From Hymenobacter metallicola (GTDB lineage Bacteria; Bacteroidota; Bacteroidia; Cytophagales; Hymenobacteraceae), in NCBI RefSeq assembly GCF_004745645.1, contig NZ_SRMB01000001.1, positions 992,001 to 1,056,000 of the forward strand: DNA of 64,000 nucleotides. The letters run 5' to 3'. The notes under the pieces were generated by a model. It ran no database searches. It was not told the DNA's origin and worked only from the letters and a program-made list of their open reading frames with translations. The position numbers and the translations under genes were made by a program. Numbering within the stretch: position 1 is the first letter of the stretch; every line of letters begins with the position of its first letter. Shown here piece after piece: positions 27,438 to 37,201 of the stretch.

Positions 27438-29030
27438 ATGACCGCTCGTTTACTCGCCCTAGCTGCTTTGTTTTCCTGTGCTTCCTGCGTCCGGCAGCAC
27501 TACTTTCAACCCGATGCCCGCGTAACCGGGCCCGCCGTGGCTCCCCTGGCTTCTGACAGCGTGCAGGTAACGGTGGGCCGGCATTACCGCCGCGGGGCTA
27601 TCCACAATTTCTTTATGGGCACTCATTACCGGCAGGTCTGGGCGACGCCGGTTATGCTTCCCGTGCTGGACCTCAACCGGACTGTACCCGGGGGCTTGCA
27701 GGCCGGCAAGATGGGCGGCGGCTTTCAAAGCACGAGTATGACCCTCAATGGGGCTAAAGGCCGGCAGTACGCCCTGCGCACGCTCGACAAGGATCCTTAC
27801 AAGACCTTGCCCAAGGTGATGCGCAAAACATTCCTACTCAATGTTGTGCGGGATGCTACTTCGGCAGCCAACCCCTTCGCCGCCTTTGTGGTGCCGCCCC
27901 TGGCGGAAGCTGCCGGGGTGCTCCATACCAACCCGCGCGCTTTCTACGTGCCGCCCACCGAAACCGGCCTGGGTGCCGCTTCCGAGCTGTTTCAGGGCAA
28001 AGTGGTGATGCTAGAAGAAAAGTACGAAGGCCCGGAGAACCTAACGCCTGCTTTCGGCAATGCCCGCGACTTGGAAGACAGCGACGAAATGCTGGCCCAG
28101 CGCTATGCCGACCCCACCCACCAGATTGACCAACTTGCCTTTGCCCGGGCCCGGCTGCTGGATATCTGGCTGGGCGACTGGGACCGGCACGAAGGTCAGT
28201 GGCAGTGGGCGGTGTACGAAACCGCCGGCCGCACCCTGTACCGGGCCGTACCCAAAGACCGGGACCAGGTATTTTACCGCTTCAGCGACGGCCTGATTCC
28301 CTGGCTGCTCAGCCGGCGCTGGGCGGTGCGCAAGCTCCGCACGTTCAAGCCTCACTACGAGGACATTGGCGGCCTGGTCAAAAACGCGACGTTTATCGAC
28401 GAACGGGCCTTGTCGGAAGTAACCCGGCAGCAGTTTCAGCGCCTAGCCCAGGACTTGCAGCAGCGCCTCACCGACGAGGTTATTGCCCAGGCCACCCACC
28501 GGTTCCCGGCGCCGGTGTACGCCCGGGAAGGCACCCGCACGGCCGCCGCCTTGCGGGCCCGCCGGGCGGCGCTACCCAAAGCAGCTGACACGTTTTACCG
28601 CCTATTGGCCCACCGGGTAACCGTGGCCGGTACCGACCAGGACGAGCGTTTTGTCGTGGAGCGCTTGGCCGATACCAGCACTGTGGTAAGCGTATACCGG
28701 ATTCTGGACAAGGATAAGAAAGCCAAAGCCGATACGCTGCTGTACCGCCGCAGCTTTCGAGTCGATGAAACCCAGCGCATTGTGCTGCACGGCTTGAAAG
28801 GCAAGGACGTCTTCGAGGTGCGCGGCGACGTGAAGCGCGGCATCCGGGTCGATATCTACGGGGGGCCCAACGAGGACGACGTGATGAATACCTCGCGGGT
28901 GCAGCGGGGCGGCAAGAAAACCTTTTACTACGATACCAAGCGCGGCAACACCGTTCTGCGCGGCCACGACTTCAAGGACAACACCACCAAAGGCGTCAAG
29001 ATGCACGCTTACGACCGGGAAGGGTACTAA
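27438..29030 (+). CDS. Large lipoprotein with kinase-like GDWDRH motif
   Basis: 530 aa. The signal LAALFSCASC is followed by a Cys, so it is membrane-anchored and faces the periplasm or outside. Visible blocks: an N-lobe-like part (YALRTLDKDPYKTLP, with Lys118/Lys122), a middle AAGVLHTNPR, then LLDIWLGDWDRHEGQWQW (Asp247, Asp249, His251) and, 23 residues later, VPKDRDQVFYRF (Asp274, Asp276). The spacing of DRH and a second Asp resembles the catalytic loop and metal Asp of Fam20C- and CotH-type secretory kinases. The substrate is unknown. The C-terminal 130 residues form beta strands (KGKDVFEVRGDVKRGIRVDI). It is divergent from its paralog over a 151-bp spacer. Confidence 0.72.
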   Translation: MTARLLALAALFSCASCVRQHYFQPDARVTGPAVAPLASDSVQVTVGRHYRRGAIHNFFMGTHYRQVWATPVMLPVLDLNRTVPGGLQAGKMGGGFQSTSMTLNGAKGRQYALRTLDKDPYKTLPKVMRKTFLLNVVRDATSAANPFAAFVVPPLAEAAGVLHTNPRAFYVPPTETGLGAASELFQGKVVMLEEKYEGPENLTPAFGNARDLEDSDEMLAQRYADPTHQIDQLAFARARLLDIWLGDWDRHEGQWQWAVYETAGRTLYRAVPKDRDQVFYRFSDGLIPWLLSRRWAVRKLRTFKPHYEDIGGLVKNATFIDERALSEVTRQQFQRLAQDLQQRLTDEVIAQATHRFPAPVYAREGTRTAAALRARRAALPKAADTFYRLLAHRVTVAGTDQDERFVVERLADTSTVVSVYRILDKDKKAKADTLLYRRSFRVDETQRIVLHGLKGKDVFEVRGDVKRGIRVDIYGGPNEDDVMNTSRVQRGGKKTFYYDTKRGNTVLRGHDFKDNTTKGVKMHAYDREGY

Positions 29031-29053
29031 CCGAAACGGCTCTGCACTAACGT

Positions 29054-29090
29054 CACCGGGCCCCGCCAGTACTGCTAGCGGGGCCCGGTG
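29054..29090. terminator. Bidirectional hairpin terminator
   Basis: 13-bp stem caccgggccccgc / gcggggcccggtg, loop 11 nt, between the convergent lipoprotein and topoisomerase IB genes. The T run is weak. Confidence 0.65.
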
Positions 29091-29108
29091 GCATTTTAGT
29101 TCTTGCGG

Positions 29109-30230
<1,122 letters not shown>

Positions 30231-30585
30231 ACGAAATAGCAAGGCCAGCCCTTGTTGGCTGGTTCCTTCTTTTGTACGCAGAATGACGGCCAAGGTAAGC
30301 CCGACGCTCTGACAGGACCGGCCGCGGGCGGGGGCAAGCTGGGAAATAGCCCTGCTGAATATTTTTTCGCCCTTCTACCGCCAGCCTCGCACCCCAAAGT
30401 CTGTTCTGCTAACCCTCCCACACTCAGGGGCCAATCGGGCGGGAGCCAGACCGCCTACCCGGCCTACAACGCACGTGGCGCAACGGAAGGCGGGTATTAG
30501 GCGTATCGGGCGAAAGACTTTTGGCACCGTTTTTTCTTTTGGCTGCCTACCCTCTCCTTTCGTTTTTCCTTTAATTTCTTTTCTC

Positions 30586-31401
30586 ATGCATCGTTTACTC
30601 CTCAAGCCCTGGCTTCTTTTCGGGCTGGTTGCGGCTTCCCTGGGCTCAGTTTCCTGCTCCAAAGACGGTGACGGCGTCCTGCTGTTCTCCATTGAAGACG
30701 ACCGGACCCTGGGCGACCAGGTAGCCCGCCAGACGGACTCGCTCATGCGCGTCGACCCCAATAAATATGGCCGGCTGCTGGAACGCAGCAGCAACAGCGC
30801 CGCCTACGCGGCCCTCGACAACGTGGTGAATAAGGTGCTCAACTCGGGCCAGCTGACCTACCGGAACGAGTTTCCCTGGGACGTGAAAATTGTGCAAAAG
30901 GACGAGAAAAACGCCTTTGCCACGCCCGGCGGCCACATTTACGTATACACGGGCCTGATTAAGTACCTCGACCACGAAGCCGAGCTAGCCGGTGTTATTG
31001 GTCACGAAATTGCCCACGCCGACCGCCGCCACACCTCCAAGCAGCTGCAAACCCAGTACGGCCTGCAAGTACTGCTGGGCCTGCTAGTCGGCGACAACCC
31101 CAACCAGCTGGTGCAGATTGCCGCCGGCCTGGGCCAGTTGCAGTTTAGCCGCAACGACGAGAGTGAAGCGGATGACTACTCGGTACGTTACCTCAGCGGC
31201 ACTGAATATTCCTGCGACGGCACGGCCGGCTTCTTTATCAAGTCGTCGAAAGAGAGCCCCAACAACACCCCAACTTTCCTGAGCACCCACCCCAACCCGG
31301 AAAACCGCGTAGCGGCTATTCAGGCCAAAGCGCAGGAGCTGAACTGCCGCAATAAGCCCCAGAACGACACCAACCTGAACCGCCTCAAGAGCTTGCTCTA
31401 A
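30586..31401 (+). CDS. M48 family metalloprotease lipoprotein (BepA/LoiP-like)
   Basis: 271 aa from ATG 30586; the longer frame from 30475 would put residues before a normal lipoprotein signal (LGSVSC). Zinc site HEIAHADRRH, third ligand in DESEADDYSV, upstream strand FATPGGHIYVYTGLI. Near the end LSTHPNPENRVAAI, typical of the family. Such proteases clear misfolded outer-membrane proteins in the periplasm. A second M48 gene lies about 6 kb away. Confidence 0.93.
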   Translation: MHRLLLKPWLLFGLVAASLGSVSCSKDGDGVLLFSIEDDRTLGDQVARQTDSLMRVDPNKYGRLLERSSNSAAYAALDNVVNKVLNSGQLTYRNEFPWDVKIVQKDEKNAFATPGGHIYVYTGLIKYLDHEAELAGVIGHEIAHADRRHTSKQLQTQYGLQVLLGLLVGDNPNQLVQIAAGLGQLQFSRNDESEADDYSVRYLSGTEYSCDGTAGFFIKSSKESPNNTPTFLSTHPNPENRVAAIQAKAQELNCRNKPQNDTNLNRLKSLL

Positions 31402-31424
31402 GCTCCTAAGGTTCAGCGCTACTC

Positions 31425-31450
31425 AGGCCTGCTACTCCGGTAGCAGGCCT
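31425..31450 (+). terminator. Terminator
   Basis: Stem aggcctgcta / tagcaggcct, loop ctccgg, then five T, 23 bp after the M48 gene. Confidence 0.9.
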
Positions 31451-31542
31451 TTTTGTTGGGCCTTGGCCGGCCGGCCCGCGCAACACCGGCGGGGCCTGTA
31501 CGCGTAAGGCGTATAAAATTGCTTGCTTTCTTTACGCCCACT

Positions 31543-32712
31543 ATGGCTCCTCTACTCAACCGACTCGGCGACTGGGCCGAAAAAGCGGACGACCTGATTT
31601 TGCGGACCCGCACCCGCCTGGGACTGCTCGACCCGCTGCAGATTGTTCCCTACCGCAGCTACGGCACGCCTACCCGGCTCTACGTGAAAGGTCGCCTGCT
31701 GACCGACAAGGGCATAGGGGAACCCGACCCGAGCGACTCGCGCTGGCACAACCTGCTGAATATGTACCGGCGGTTTGAGAGCAACGAAATTGCCGGCGCC
31801 CAGCTGCTGGTGCGCCCGGCCGATAATTCCGAGCATTTGACCGTTACCGACGACGAAGGCTACTTCTCCCTGAACCTGGAACCGGGGGCCCTGCCCGAGC
31901 CCATCAATTACATGTGGTACCCGGTGGAAGTGCTGCTCCAGGCCGTACCCGGCTCTATTCCGCTGCCGGCGGGCCTGGCCACCCAGGCCCCGGTTATGAT
32001 TCCGCCGGCCGATGCGGAGTACGGCATCATCAGTGACCTGGATGACACCGTCATTCAGACCTCGGCCACGGATATGCTGCGCATGGCCCGCACGGTACTG
32101 CTGCGCAATGCCCGCTCCCGCCTGCCCTTCAAAGGTGTGGCAGAGTTTTACCGGGCCTTGCAGCTGGGCCGTAATGGCAAGCGCAACAACCCGTTTTTTT
32201 ACGTAAGCAGCAGCCCCTGGAACCTCTACGACTTGCTGGAGGACTTTCTGAACCTAAACCAGATTCCGCCGGGCCCCTTGCTGCTGCGCGACTTTGCCGT
32301 GGTGCGCAAGGCGGCCAAAGACACCTCGGAACACCACGGGCACAAGCTCAAGGAAATCGACAACATTCTGCTCACCTACCCTACGCTGCCCTTTGTGCTC
32401 ATCGGCGACAGTGGGCAGGAGGACGCCAACATCTACCGCGAAGTAGTGCGCCGGCACCCGGGCCGCATCCTGGCCATCTACATCCGCGACGTGCTACGTC
32501 CCGACCGTGCCACGATGGTAGAACGCGTATCGGAGGAATTGCGGGGCGACAAAGTGGAAATGCTACTGGTGCAGGACACGGTGCAGGCTGCCGAACACGC
32601 GGCCCGAACGGGCCTGATTTTCACGGAGGCCATTCCGGCGGTAGTCGAAGAAAAGCAGAAAGACGAAACCACCCCGGCCGACCCTGGTGAGGCCCAGGAA
32701 GAAGGCGCCTAG
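31543..32712 (+). CDS. App1-family phosphatase (DUF2183)
   Basis: 389 aa from ATG 31543. The N-terminal half is a beta-sandwich (VTDDEGYFSLNLEPG). The C-terminal half is a HAD-type phosphatase: ISDLDDTVIQT carries the DxDxT nucleophile motif, SSSPWNLYDLLEDF follows and IGDSGQEDANIY gives the acidic end motif. Yeast App1 with this domain dephosphorylates phosphatidate; bacterial substrates are unproven. No signal peptide. The last 30 residues are acidic and disordered. Lipid-related genes (DagK-like) occur about 3.5 kb on, but not in one operon. Confidence 0.92.
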   Translation: MAPLLNRLGDWAEKADDLILRTRTRLGLLDPLQIVPYRSYGTPTRLYVKGRLLTDKGIGEPDPSDSRWHNLLNMYRRFESNEIAGAQLLVRPADNSEHLTVTDDEGYFSLNLEPGALPEPINYMWYPVEVLLQAVPGSIPLPAGLATQAPVMIPPADAEYGIISDLDDTVIQTSATDMLRMARTVLLRNARSRLPFKGVAEFYRALQLGRNGKRNNPFFYVSSSPWNLYDLLEDFLNLNQIPPGPLLLRDFAVVRKAAKDTSEHHGHKLKEIDNILLTYPTLPFVLIGDSGQEDANIYREVVRRHPGRILAIYIRDVLRPDRATMVERVSEELRGDKVEMLLVQDTVQAAEHAARTGLIFTEAIPAVVEEKQKDETTPADPGEAQEEGA

Positions 32713-32790
32713 CCCTTCTTACCTGATCCGTAGCTGCGGGGCAGGAATCACAGCAGGCCGCCTTTGGGGCAGTACAGCCCACTTTTTGTT

Positions 32791-32828
32791 GAAAAGCCCT
32801 TTTCCGTTGCAACGGGAAAGGGCTTTTC
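32791..32828. terminator. Bidirectional terminator
   Basis: Stem gaaaagccctttccc-type arms around a gttgcaac core, between convergent App1 and SnoaL-like genes. Confidence 0.85.
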
Positions 32829-32895
32829 TGGTTTAGCAGCTGGACACCTCCGAAGTAGACCTTCAGACTCGTCGAAGCACCCTTATATCTTAATC

Positions 32896-33327
32896 TTAGC
32901 TCGAATGGTCGGCGACGATGACCCACTGGCCGTTGATGCGGCGAAAAACCAGCAGAAAGTGGCCGGCCAGGTCACCGGCCGTACGGGCCAGGTGCCAGCG
33001 CCCGACTACGTGCGCTGAAAGAGGGCTATCCTGGGTGATGCCCAGGTTGGAAAACGTGAGCTGGCCCATGGCCGCCGGCGTGGGGTAGCCGCGACGGTAG
33101 TTATCCAGCGTGGGCTGCCAGCCGTAGGTCAGGCCGCTTTTGCCAATAAACACGAGCGAATCGGATTGCCAGTAGCCCTGCATGTAGCTGGCCACGTCGC
33201 CGCGGTTCCAGGCGGCCGTCTGCGTGGTGAGCACCTGCAGAATGGCAGAGCGCGTCTGGGCGGGACGCGCCACAGTACAAGCTCCCAGAGTGGCACTAAG
33301 CAGGGCGGCAACGAAAAGCTTTTTCAT
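32896..33327 (-). CDS. SnoaL-like/DUF4440 lipoprotein
   Basis: 143 aa. Lipobox TLGAC. The mature part is an NTF2-like cone: ILQVLTTQTAAWNRGDVASY, SDSLVFIGKSGLTYG, then VVGRWHLARTAGDLAGHFLL and INGQWVIVADHSS at the very end, as in many secreted DUF4440 proteins. Function unknown; some relatives bind small ligands. It starts 29 bp after the mtgA stop on the same strand and is probably co-transcribed with it. Confidence 0.85.
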   Translation of the reverse strand: MKKLFVAALLSATLGACTVARPAQTRSAILQVLTTQTAAWNRGDVASYMQGYWQSDSLVFIGKSGLTYGWQPTLDNYRRGYPTPAAMGQLTFSNLGITQDSPLSAHVVGRWHLARTAGDLAGHFLLVFRRINGQWVIVADHSS

Positions 33328-33356
33328 GGATCGGGGGTTGACTTAGGCAAAACCGG

Positions 33357-34100
33357 CTACTCGGCAATCAGCTCCCGCACGTAGGTAGTGCCGCCCAGGC
33401 GACGCATGTTGCGCATGACGCGGCGCTGCTTGGCGCGGGCGGCGGGCCCGGGGTTGCTGGCCCGAAACCGCAAGGGGTTGGGCAGTACCCCGGCCAGCAG
33501 GGCTGCCTCGGCCTGCGTTACCCGACTGGCCGACTTATGAAAATAGCGCTGCGAGGCCGCTTCCACGCCGAAGGTACAGTCGCCCATTTCGGCCACGCTC
33601 AAATACATTTCCATGATGCGGCGCTTGTCCCAGAGCAGCTCGATAAGCATGGTAAAATAAGCTTCGGCCGCTTTGCGCAGGTAGCTGCGCCCGTGCCACA
33701 GAAACACGTTTTTGGCGACCTGCTGCGAAATGGTGCTGCCGCCTACCAGTTTCTTGCCTTCCTGCATATTGGTTTTTACCGCGTTTTGCAGGGCGTTAAA
33801 ATCGAAGCCGTGGTGCTTGAGAAACAGCTGATCCTCGGCCGCAATCAAAGCCAGGGGCACGTGGGGCGATACTTCATCCAGGCCCTTGAAGTCGTAGCTG
33901 ATTTGGCGGTTTTCCTCCCGAATGCCGTAATACCCCTTGCCCACGGGCGCATGCGCCCGGCGCTCCAGCATGAGCCACGTGGCCGGCGGCGACACCCAGC
34001 GGTACACCAGCACCCAGGCTACGGAGGTCAGAAATAAGGCTACCACTACCTGCAGGCCCACCCGCCAGGTCTGCTGCCAATACCGCTTATAGTTTGCCAC
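33357..34100 (-). CDS. mtgA: Monofunctional peptidoglycan transglycosylase
   Basis: 247 aa from GTG 34100. The longest frame (to 34304) runs into the divergent LON-domain gene, and a TACTTTTG promoter element at 34153-34160 lies inside it, so it was rejected. One N-terminal membrane helix (VGLQVVVALFLTSVAWVLVY), then the GT51 motifs: LIAAEDQLFLKHHGFDFNAL (catalytic Glu), GGSTISQQVAKNVFLW, KRRIMEMYLSVAEMG and AALLAGVLPNPLR. It polymerises lipid II into glycan strands, outside the inner membrane. Confidence 0.95.
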   Translation of the reverse strand: MANYKRYWQQTWRVGLQVVVALFLTSVAWVLVYRWVSPPATWLMLERRAHAPVGKGYYGIREENRQISYDFKGLDEVSPHVPLALIAAEDQLFLKHHGFDFNALQNAVKTNMQEGKKLVGGSTISQQVAKNVFLWHGRSYLRKAAEAYFTMLIELLWDKRRIMEMYLSVAEMGDCTFGVEAASQRYFHKSASRVTQAEAALLAGVLPNPLRFRASNPGPAARAKQRRVMRNMRRLGGTTYVRELIAE

Positions 34101-34152
34101 GTTGTACTCGTCTAAACTGAGTTGCTGCCGGGCCCTAGGCCGGCTATGCGTG

Positions 34153-34160
34153 CAAAAGTA
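34153..34160 (-). promoter_or_regulatory. Candidate -7 element TACTTTTG of mtgA
   Basis: Exact TAnnTTTG on the minus strand, 53 bp before the GTG chosen for mtgA; no clear -33. It helps to exclude the longer frame. Confidence 0.5.
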
Positions 34161-34235
34161 GCGGAATTGTCCCCGCGCGGCCGTACCGGCGGCGCGTTTC
34201 CCCGTACTTTTTACTGATTTCTCTGTTTTGCCAAT

Positions 34236-34871
34236 ATGTCTCGTCTGCTTGCTCTGTTTCCGCTGAATCTTGTGGTTTTTCCCGGCGAAAAACTCAACCT
34301 CCATATTTTCGAGCCGCGCTACCGCCAGCTCGTGCGCGACTGTATAGAGGCCGATATCACCTTCGGTATTCCTCCGTATCTGAATGAGGGCGTCAGTGAG
34401 TTGGGCACCGAAGTACGCCTGCTAAGCGTCGATAAGCACTACGAAAACGGCGAAATGGACATTCGAACCAAAGCCGTGGGCGTGTTCCGGATCCGGGAGT
34501 TTTTCCGGCAGGCCCCGGGCAAGCTCTACGCCGCCGGCACCGTGGAAGATATCCGCGACGACCCTGACCAGGATGCGGCGCTTAAGGTCCGCATTACGGA
34601 GTATGTGCAGCAGCTCTATGGCGCCTTGGGGCTGCGCAAGCTCTTTGTCGAGCTGCCTCCTACTTACTGTATCTTCGACATTGCCCACAACTTGGGCCTG
34701 AGTACCGACCAGGAGTATCAGCTGCTGGCGGCTACTAGTGAGCAGGAACGACAGGAAATCGTGTTGGAGCACTTAGAGCGGGTTCTGCCCGTCATTATGG
34801 AGGCCGAGCGGCTGAAAGACCGGGCCCGGCTCAACGGACACTTCAAAAACCTAACGCCGCCTAATTTCTAG
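34236..34871 (+). CDS. LON substrate-binding-domain protein
   Basis: 211 aa. LALFPLNLVVFPGEKLNLHIFEPRYRQL is the typical beginning of a free-standing LON N-domain. The Lon ATPase and protease parts are absent. The helical second half (LGLSTDQEYQLLAATSEQER, LEHLERVLPVI) is complete, so this is not a fragment of lon. Free-standing versions are common in bacteria; the role is unknown, perhaps peptide or client binding. It is divergent from mtgA. Confidence 0.92.
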   Translation: MSRLLALFPLNLVVFPGEKLNLHIFEPRYRQLVRDCIEADITFGIPPYLNEGVSELGTEVRLLSVDKHYENGEMDIRTKAVGVFRIREFFRQAPGKLYAAGTVEDIRDDPDQDAALKVRITEYVQQLYGALGLRKLFVELPPTYCIFDIAHNLGLSTDQEYQLLAATSEQERQEIVLEHLERVLPVIMEAERLKDRARLNGHFKNLTPPNF

Positions 34872-34966
34872 CCGGCCCGCCTTCCTGCAGTAGTTACCCG
34901 CGGCCATACTACAGCTGAACCGGGGCGCTTGCCGTACATACCTCAACACGCTAATGTTGCTGCCGT

Positions 34967-36235
34967 TTGCTGACGCTCTCCCATCTTCTGCTGCTTGTGG
35001 CCCTCGGCCTTACCCTGCTGGCCCTGTGGCTGCTCTACCGCTATCAGCAGGAACGCCAGTACCGGCGGCAGGTCTACATTGCCCCTTCCCACGCCAATTG
35101 GGCCGCCAGCCAACCCGACCCCGACCAGCCCTTGCGCTACCGCTTGGCGCTGGTCGGCGACCTGGGCGCCGTGGCTACCGACGGGCAGGACCCGGTGCTT
35201 ACCCTGCTGCAACACTGGCTGCACGAAGCTGGCCCGACTAGCGGCGTTGTGCTGCTCGGCGACAACGTGTACCCCACCGGTATACCGGCGCCCACAGCCC
35301 CCGGTCGGGAGGCAGCCGAGCGCCGCCTGGATATTCAACTCGACGCCTTCCGCAGCTACGCCGGACGCGTTATTTTCCTGAGCGGCAACCACGACTGGAA
35401 CAAGGGCCGCCCCGATGGCTACCAGTACCTCTTGCGCCAGGAAGCGTACGTGCTGGAGCATCTGCCGGGGGCCTTTTACCTGCCGCCCAAAGGCTGCCCC
35501 GGGCCGATAACCATGCAGCTGACCGACGGATTGCTGCTGGTGGTGCTGAATACCCAGTGGTGGGTGCAGCACGGCCCCCGCCCGCTGGGCGCGGCGTATG
35601 GGTGCTCGGCCACTACGAGCAAAGAGCCCTTTGAGCAGTTGCAGGAAATTCTGGAACACAACCGCCACCAGCAAGTTGTGGTGGCCGGCCACCACCCGCT
35701 CTATTCCAATGCCATGCACGGGGGCAAGTTCACGACCAAGCAGCACCTGTTCCCCCTGACGGCCGCCCACAAGAAAGCCTATGTTCCGCTACCGGGGCTG
35801 GGCTCCCTGTTTCCGGTGTACCGCAAGCTGATTGGGGCCGAGGAAGACATGGCCCACCCGCGCTACCGCAAGATGCGCCGCCGCCTGCTGCGGGTGCTCC
35901 ACCAGTTTCCCAACATCATCTACGCCGCCGGCCACGACCATAACCTCCAGTATTTCCACTATCAGCAGGGGCATTACTTAGTTAGTGGTTCGGGCAGCAA
36001 AACCGCCTTTGTGCAGCACGGGGGCAAAGCGACCTTCGCCCACGAGCACAAGGGGTTTTTCAGCCTGGAGTTTTATCAGAACGGCGACGTGTGGCTGCGT
36101 ACCTACGAGCCAAGCCCGCAAACCGACGTGCCGGCGGGCACCGAAGTATTCCGCCAGAAGCTCTTTACAAGCCCGGTTACGCCCGCTCCGCAGCCGATTG
36201 GGGCAACAGCACCCGCAAGCTCTGCGGCTGAATAG
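34967..36235 (+). CDS. Membrane-anchored calcineurin-like metallophosphoesterase
   Basis: 422 aa from TTG 34967 (start uncertain; an ATG 13 bp earlier is out of frame). One N-terminal membrane helix (HLLLLVALGLTLLALWLLY), then the metal-site motifs in order: VGDLG, LLGDNVYPTG, SGNHDW, AGHHPLYS and AGHDHNLQYF. The domain probably faces the periplasm. Its GDNxYPxG form resembles the phosphoesterase module that I recall as fused, in other Bacteroidota, to GDWDRH-type domains like those at 25.7-29 kb. Its 3' end overlaps the convergent lipid kinase gene by 59 bp. Confidence 0.88.
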   Translation: MLTLSHLLLLVALGLTLLALWLLYRYQQERQYRRQVYIAPSHANWAASQPDPDQPLRYRLALVGDLGAVATDGQDPVLTLLQHWLHEAGPTSGVVLLGDNVYPTGIPAPTAPGREAAERRLDIQLDAFRSYAGRVIFLSGNHDWNKGRPDGYQYLLRQEAYVLEHLPGAFYLPPKGCPGPITMQLTDGLLLVVLNTQWWVQHGPRPLGAAYGCSATTSKEPFEQLQEILEHNRHQQVVVAGHHPLYSNAMHGGKFTTKQHLFPLTAAHKKAYVPLPGLGSLFPVYRKLIGAEEDMAHPRYRKMRRRLLRVLHQFPNIIYAAGHDHNLQYFHYQQGHYLVSGSGSKTAFVQHGGKATFAHEHKGFFSLEFYQNGDVWLRTYEPSPQTDVPAGTEVFRQKLFTSPVTPAPQPIGATAPASSAAE

Positions 36236-37094
36236 TTACCTGAATCGGGGTGTCCATTTCCAGGGGCTCTCCATCCACTTGCACCAGGGCCCGCTGCTGC
36301 CCACTTACCTCGATGGATGCCCGCCGGCACCGCAGGCGTCGGGTGTAAATGGAATCATCGAAATTGTCGGTGTAGAGCTGGTAGAGTATGCCGATGGCCG
36401 CCGTGCCGGGGAAGGGCTCAATCAGGCAAATTTCGAATTCACCGTCGTCGAGCTGCCCATCCGGATTAATTACCACGTTGCTGCCGAAGGTGTTGGCATT
36501 GGCCACCGTAACCATAAAGGCGGTGCCCTCATAGGTTTCCTGGTCGGTGATGATGCGGTAGGTGGCCGGCTCGTAGTCCAGGTATTCCTGCATGGCAATG
36601 CGCACGTACGCGCCCGGCCCGCGGGTATCGCCGTTGCAAAAACGCTCCACGACCAGCGCATTGAACCCCAGATCGGCCAGATGGGCGCAGAACGTGCCGC
36701 CAACCTTCAGCGTGTCGATGGCCCGCACTCTATGATCCCAAATCAGGTGCAGGGCCTGCTCTTGTTCCTGGGGAATATCCAAATCTTTCGAAAGCCCATT
36801 GCCGGAGCCCAGGGGCAAAATGCCCAACGGTATATCCCTGCCGGCCAGGGCCGAGGCCACCAAGCTCACGGTACCGTCGCCCCCGGCGGCAAAAACGGCA
36901 TCGTACGAGTGCTGATCAATATGCTGCCGCAGCTTCTCCAGGTCCTGCTCGCCGGTGGTGTGAAAGAAGGAAGCATGGCGGCCTCGCTCCGTACAAAAAG
37001 CCTGCACCGTAGCTTCCAGACTGGATTTATCGATGTCCCCGGATATGGGATTGAGCACAAACAGGATCTGACGTAATACGAGCGGGGAAGACAT
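36177..37094 (-). CDS. Diacylglycerol/lipid kinase (DagK/YegS family)
   Basis: 305 aa from ATG 37094; an ATG six codons upstream (37112) is possible. LFVLNPISGDIDKSS is the phosphate-loop-like start; FAAGGDGTVSLVASAL and LGILPLGSGNGLSKDL are the catalytic GGDGT and GxGN blocks; the C-terminal sandwich ends at the gene end. It phosphorylates diacylglycerol or a related lipid on the cytoplasmic side. The stop lies inside the 3' end of the metallophosphoesterase gene. Confidence 0.92.
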   Translation of the reverse strand: MSSPLVLRQILFVLNPISGDIDKSSLEATVQAFCTERGRHASFFHTTGEQDLEKLRQHIDQHSYDAVFAAGGDGTVSLVASALAGRDIPLGILPLGSGNGLSKDLDIPQEQEQALHLIWDHRVRAIDTLKVGGTFCAHLADLGFNALVVERFCNGDTRGPGAYVRIAMQEYLDYEPATYRIITDQETYEGTAFMVTVANANTFGSNVVINPDGQLDDGEFEICLIEPFPGTAAIGILYQLYTDNFDDSIYTRRLRCRRASIEVSGQQRALVQVDGEPLEMDTPIQVTIQPQSLRVLLPQSAAERA

Positions 37095-37148
37095 ATCGAA
37101 GACAAAATTCAAGGTAAGAGAACCGGTTTTACTACGGTAATAAACGCA

Positions 37149-37176
37149 CTGTGGCCGAGCTTATGCCCGGCCACAG
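37149..37176 (-). terminator. Hairpin after M48 gene
   Basis: Stem ctgtggcc / ggccacag (extendable by one base pair), 26 bp past the M48 stop at 37202. The T run is weak, so read-through into the lipid kinase gene is possible. Confidence 0.6.
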
Positions 37177-37201
37177 GTGGATGTTCAGGAAAGTGAAGTA
37201 C

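Noticed and set aside
34101-34304. Longer start of mtgA
   Set aside because: It would overlap the divergent LON-domain gene by 69 bp, and a promoter-like TACTTTTG lies within it.
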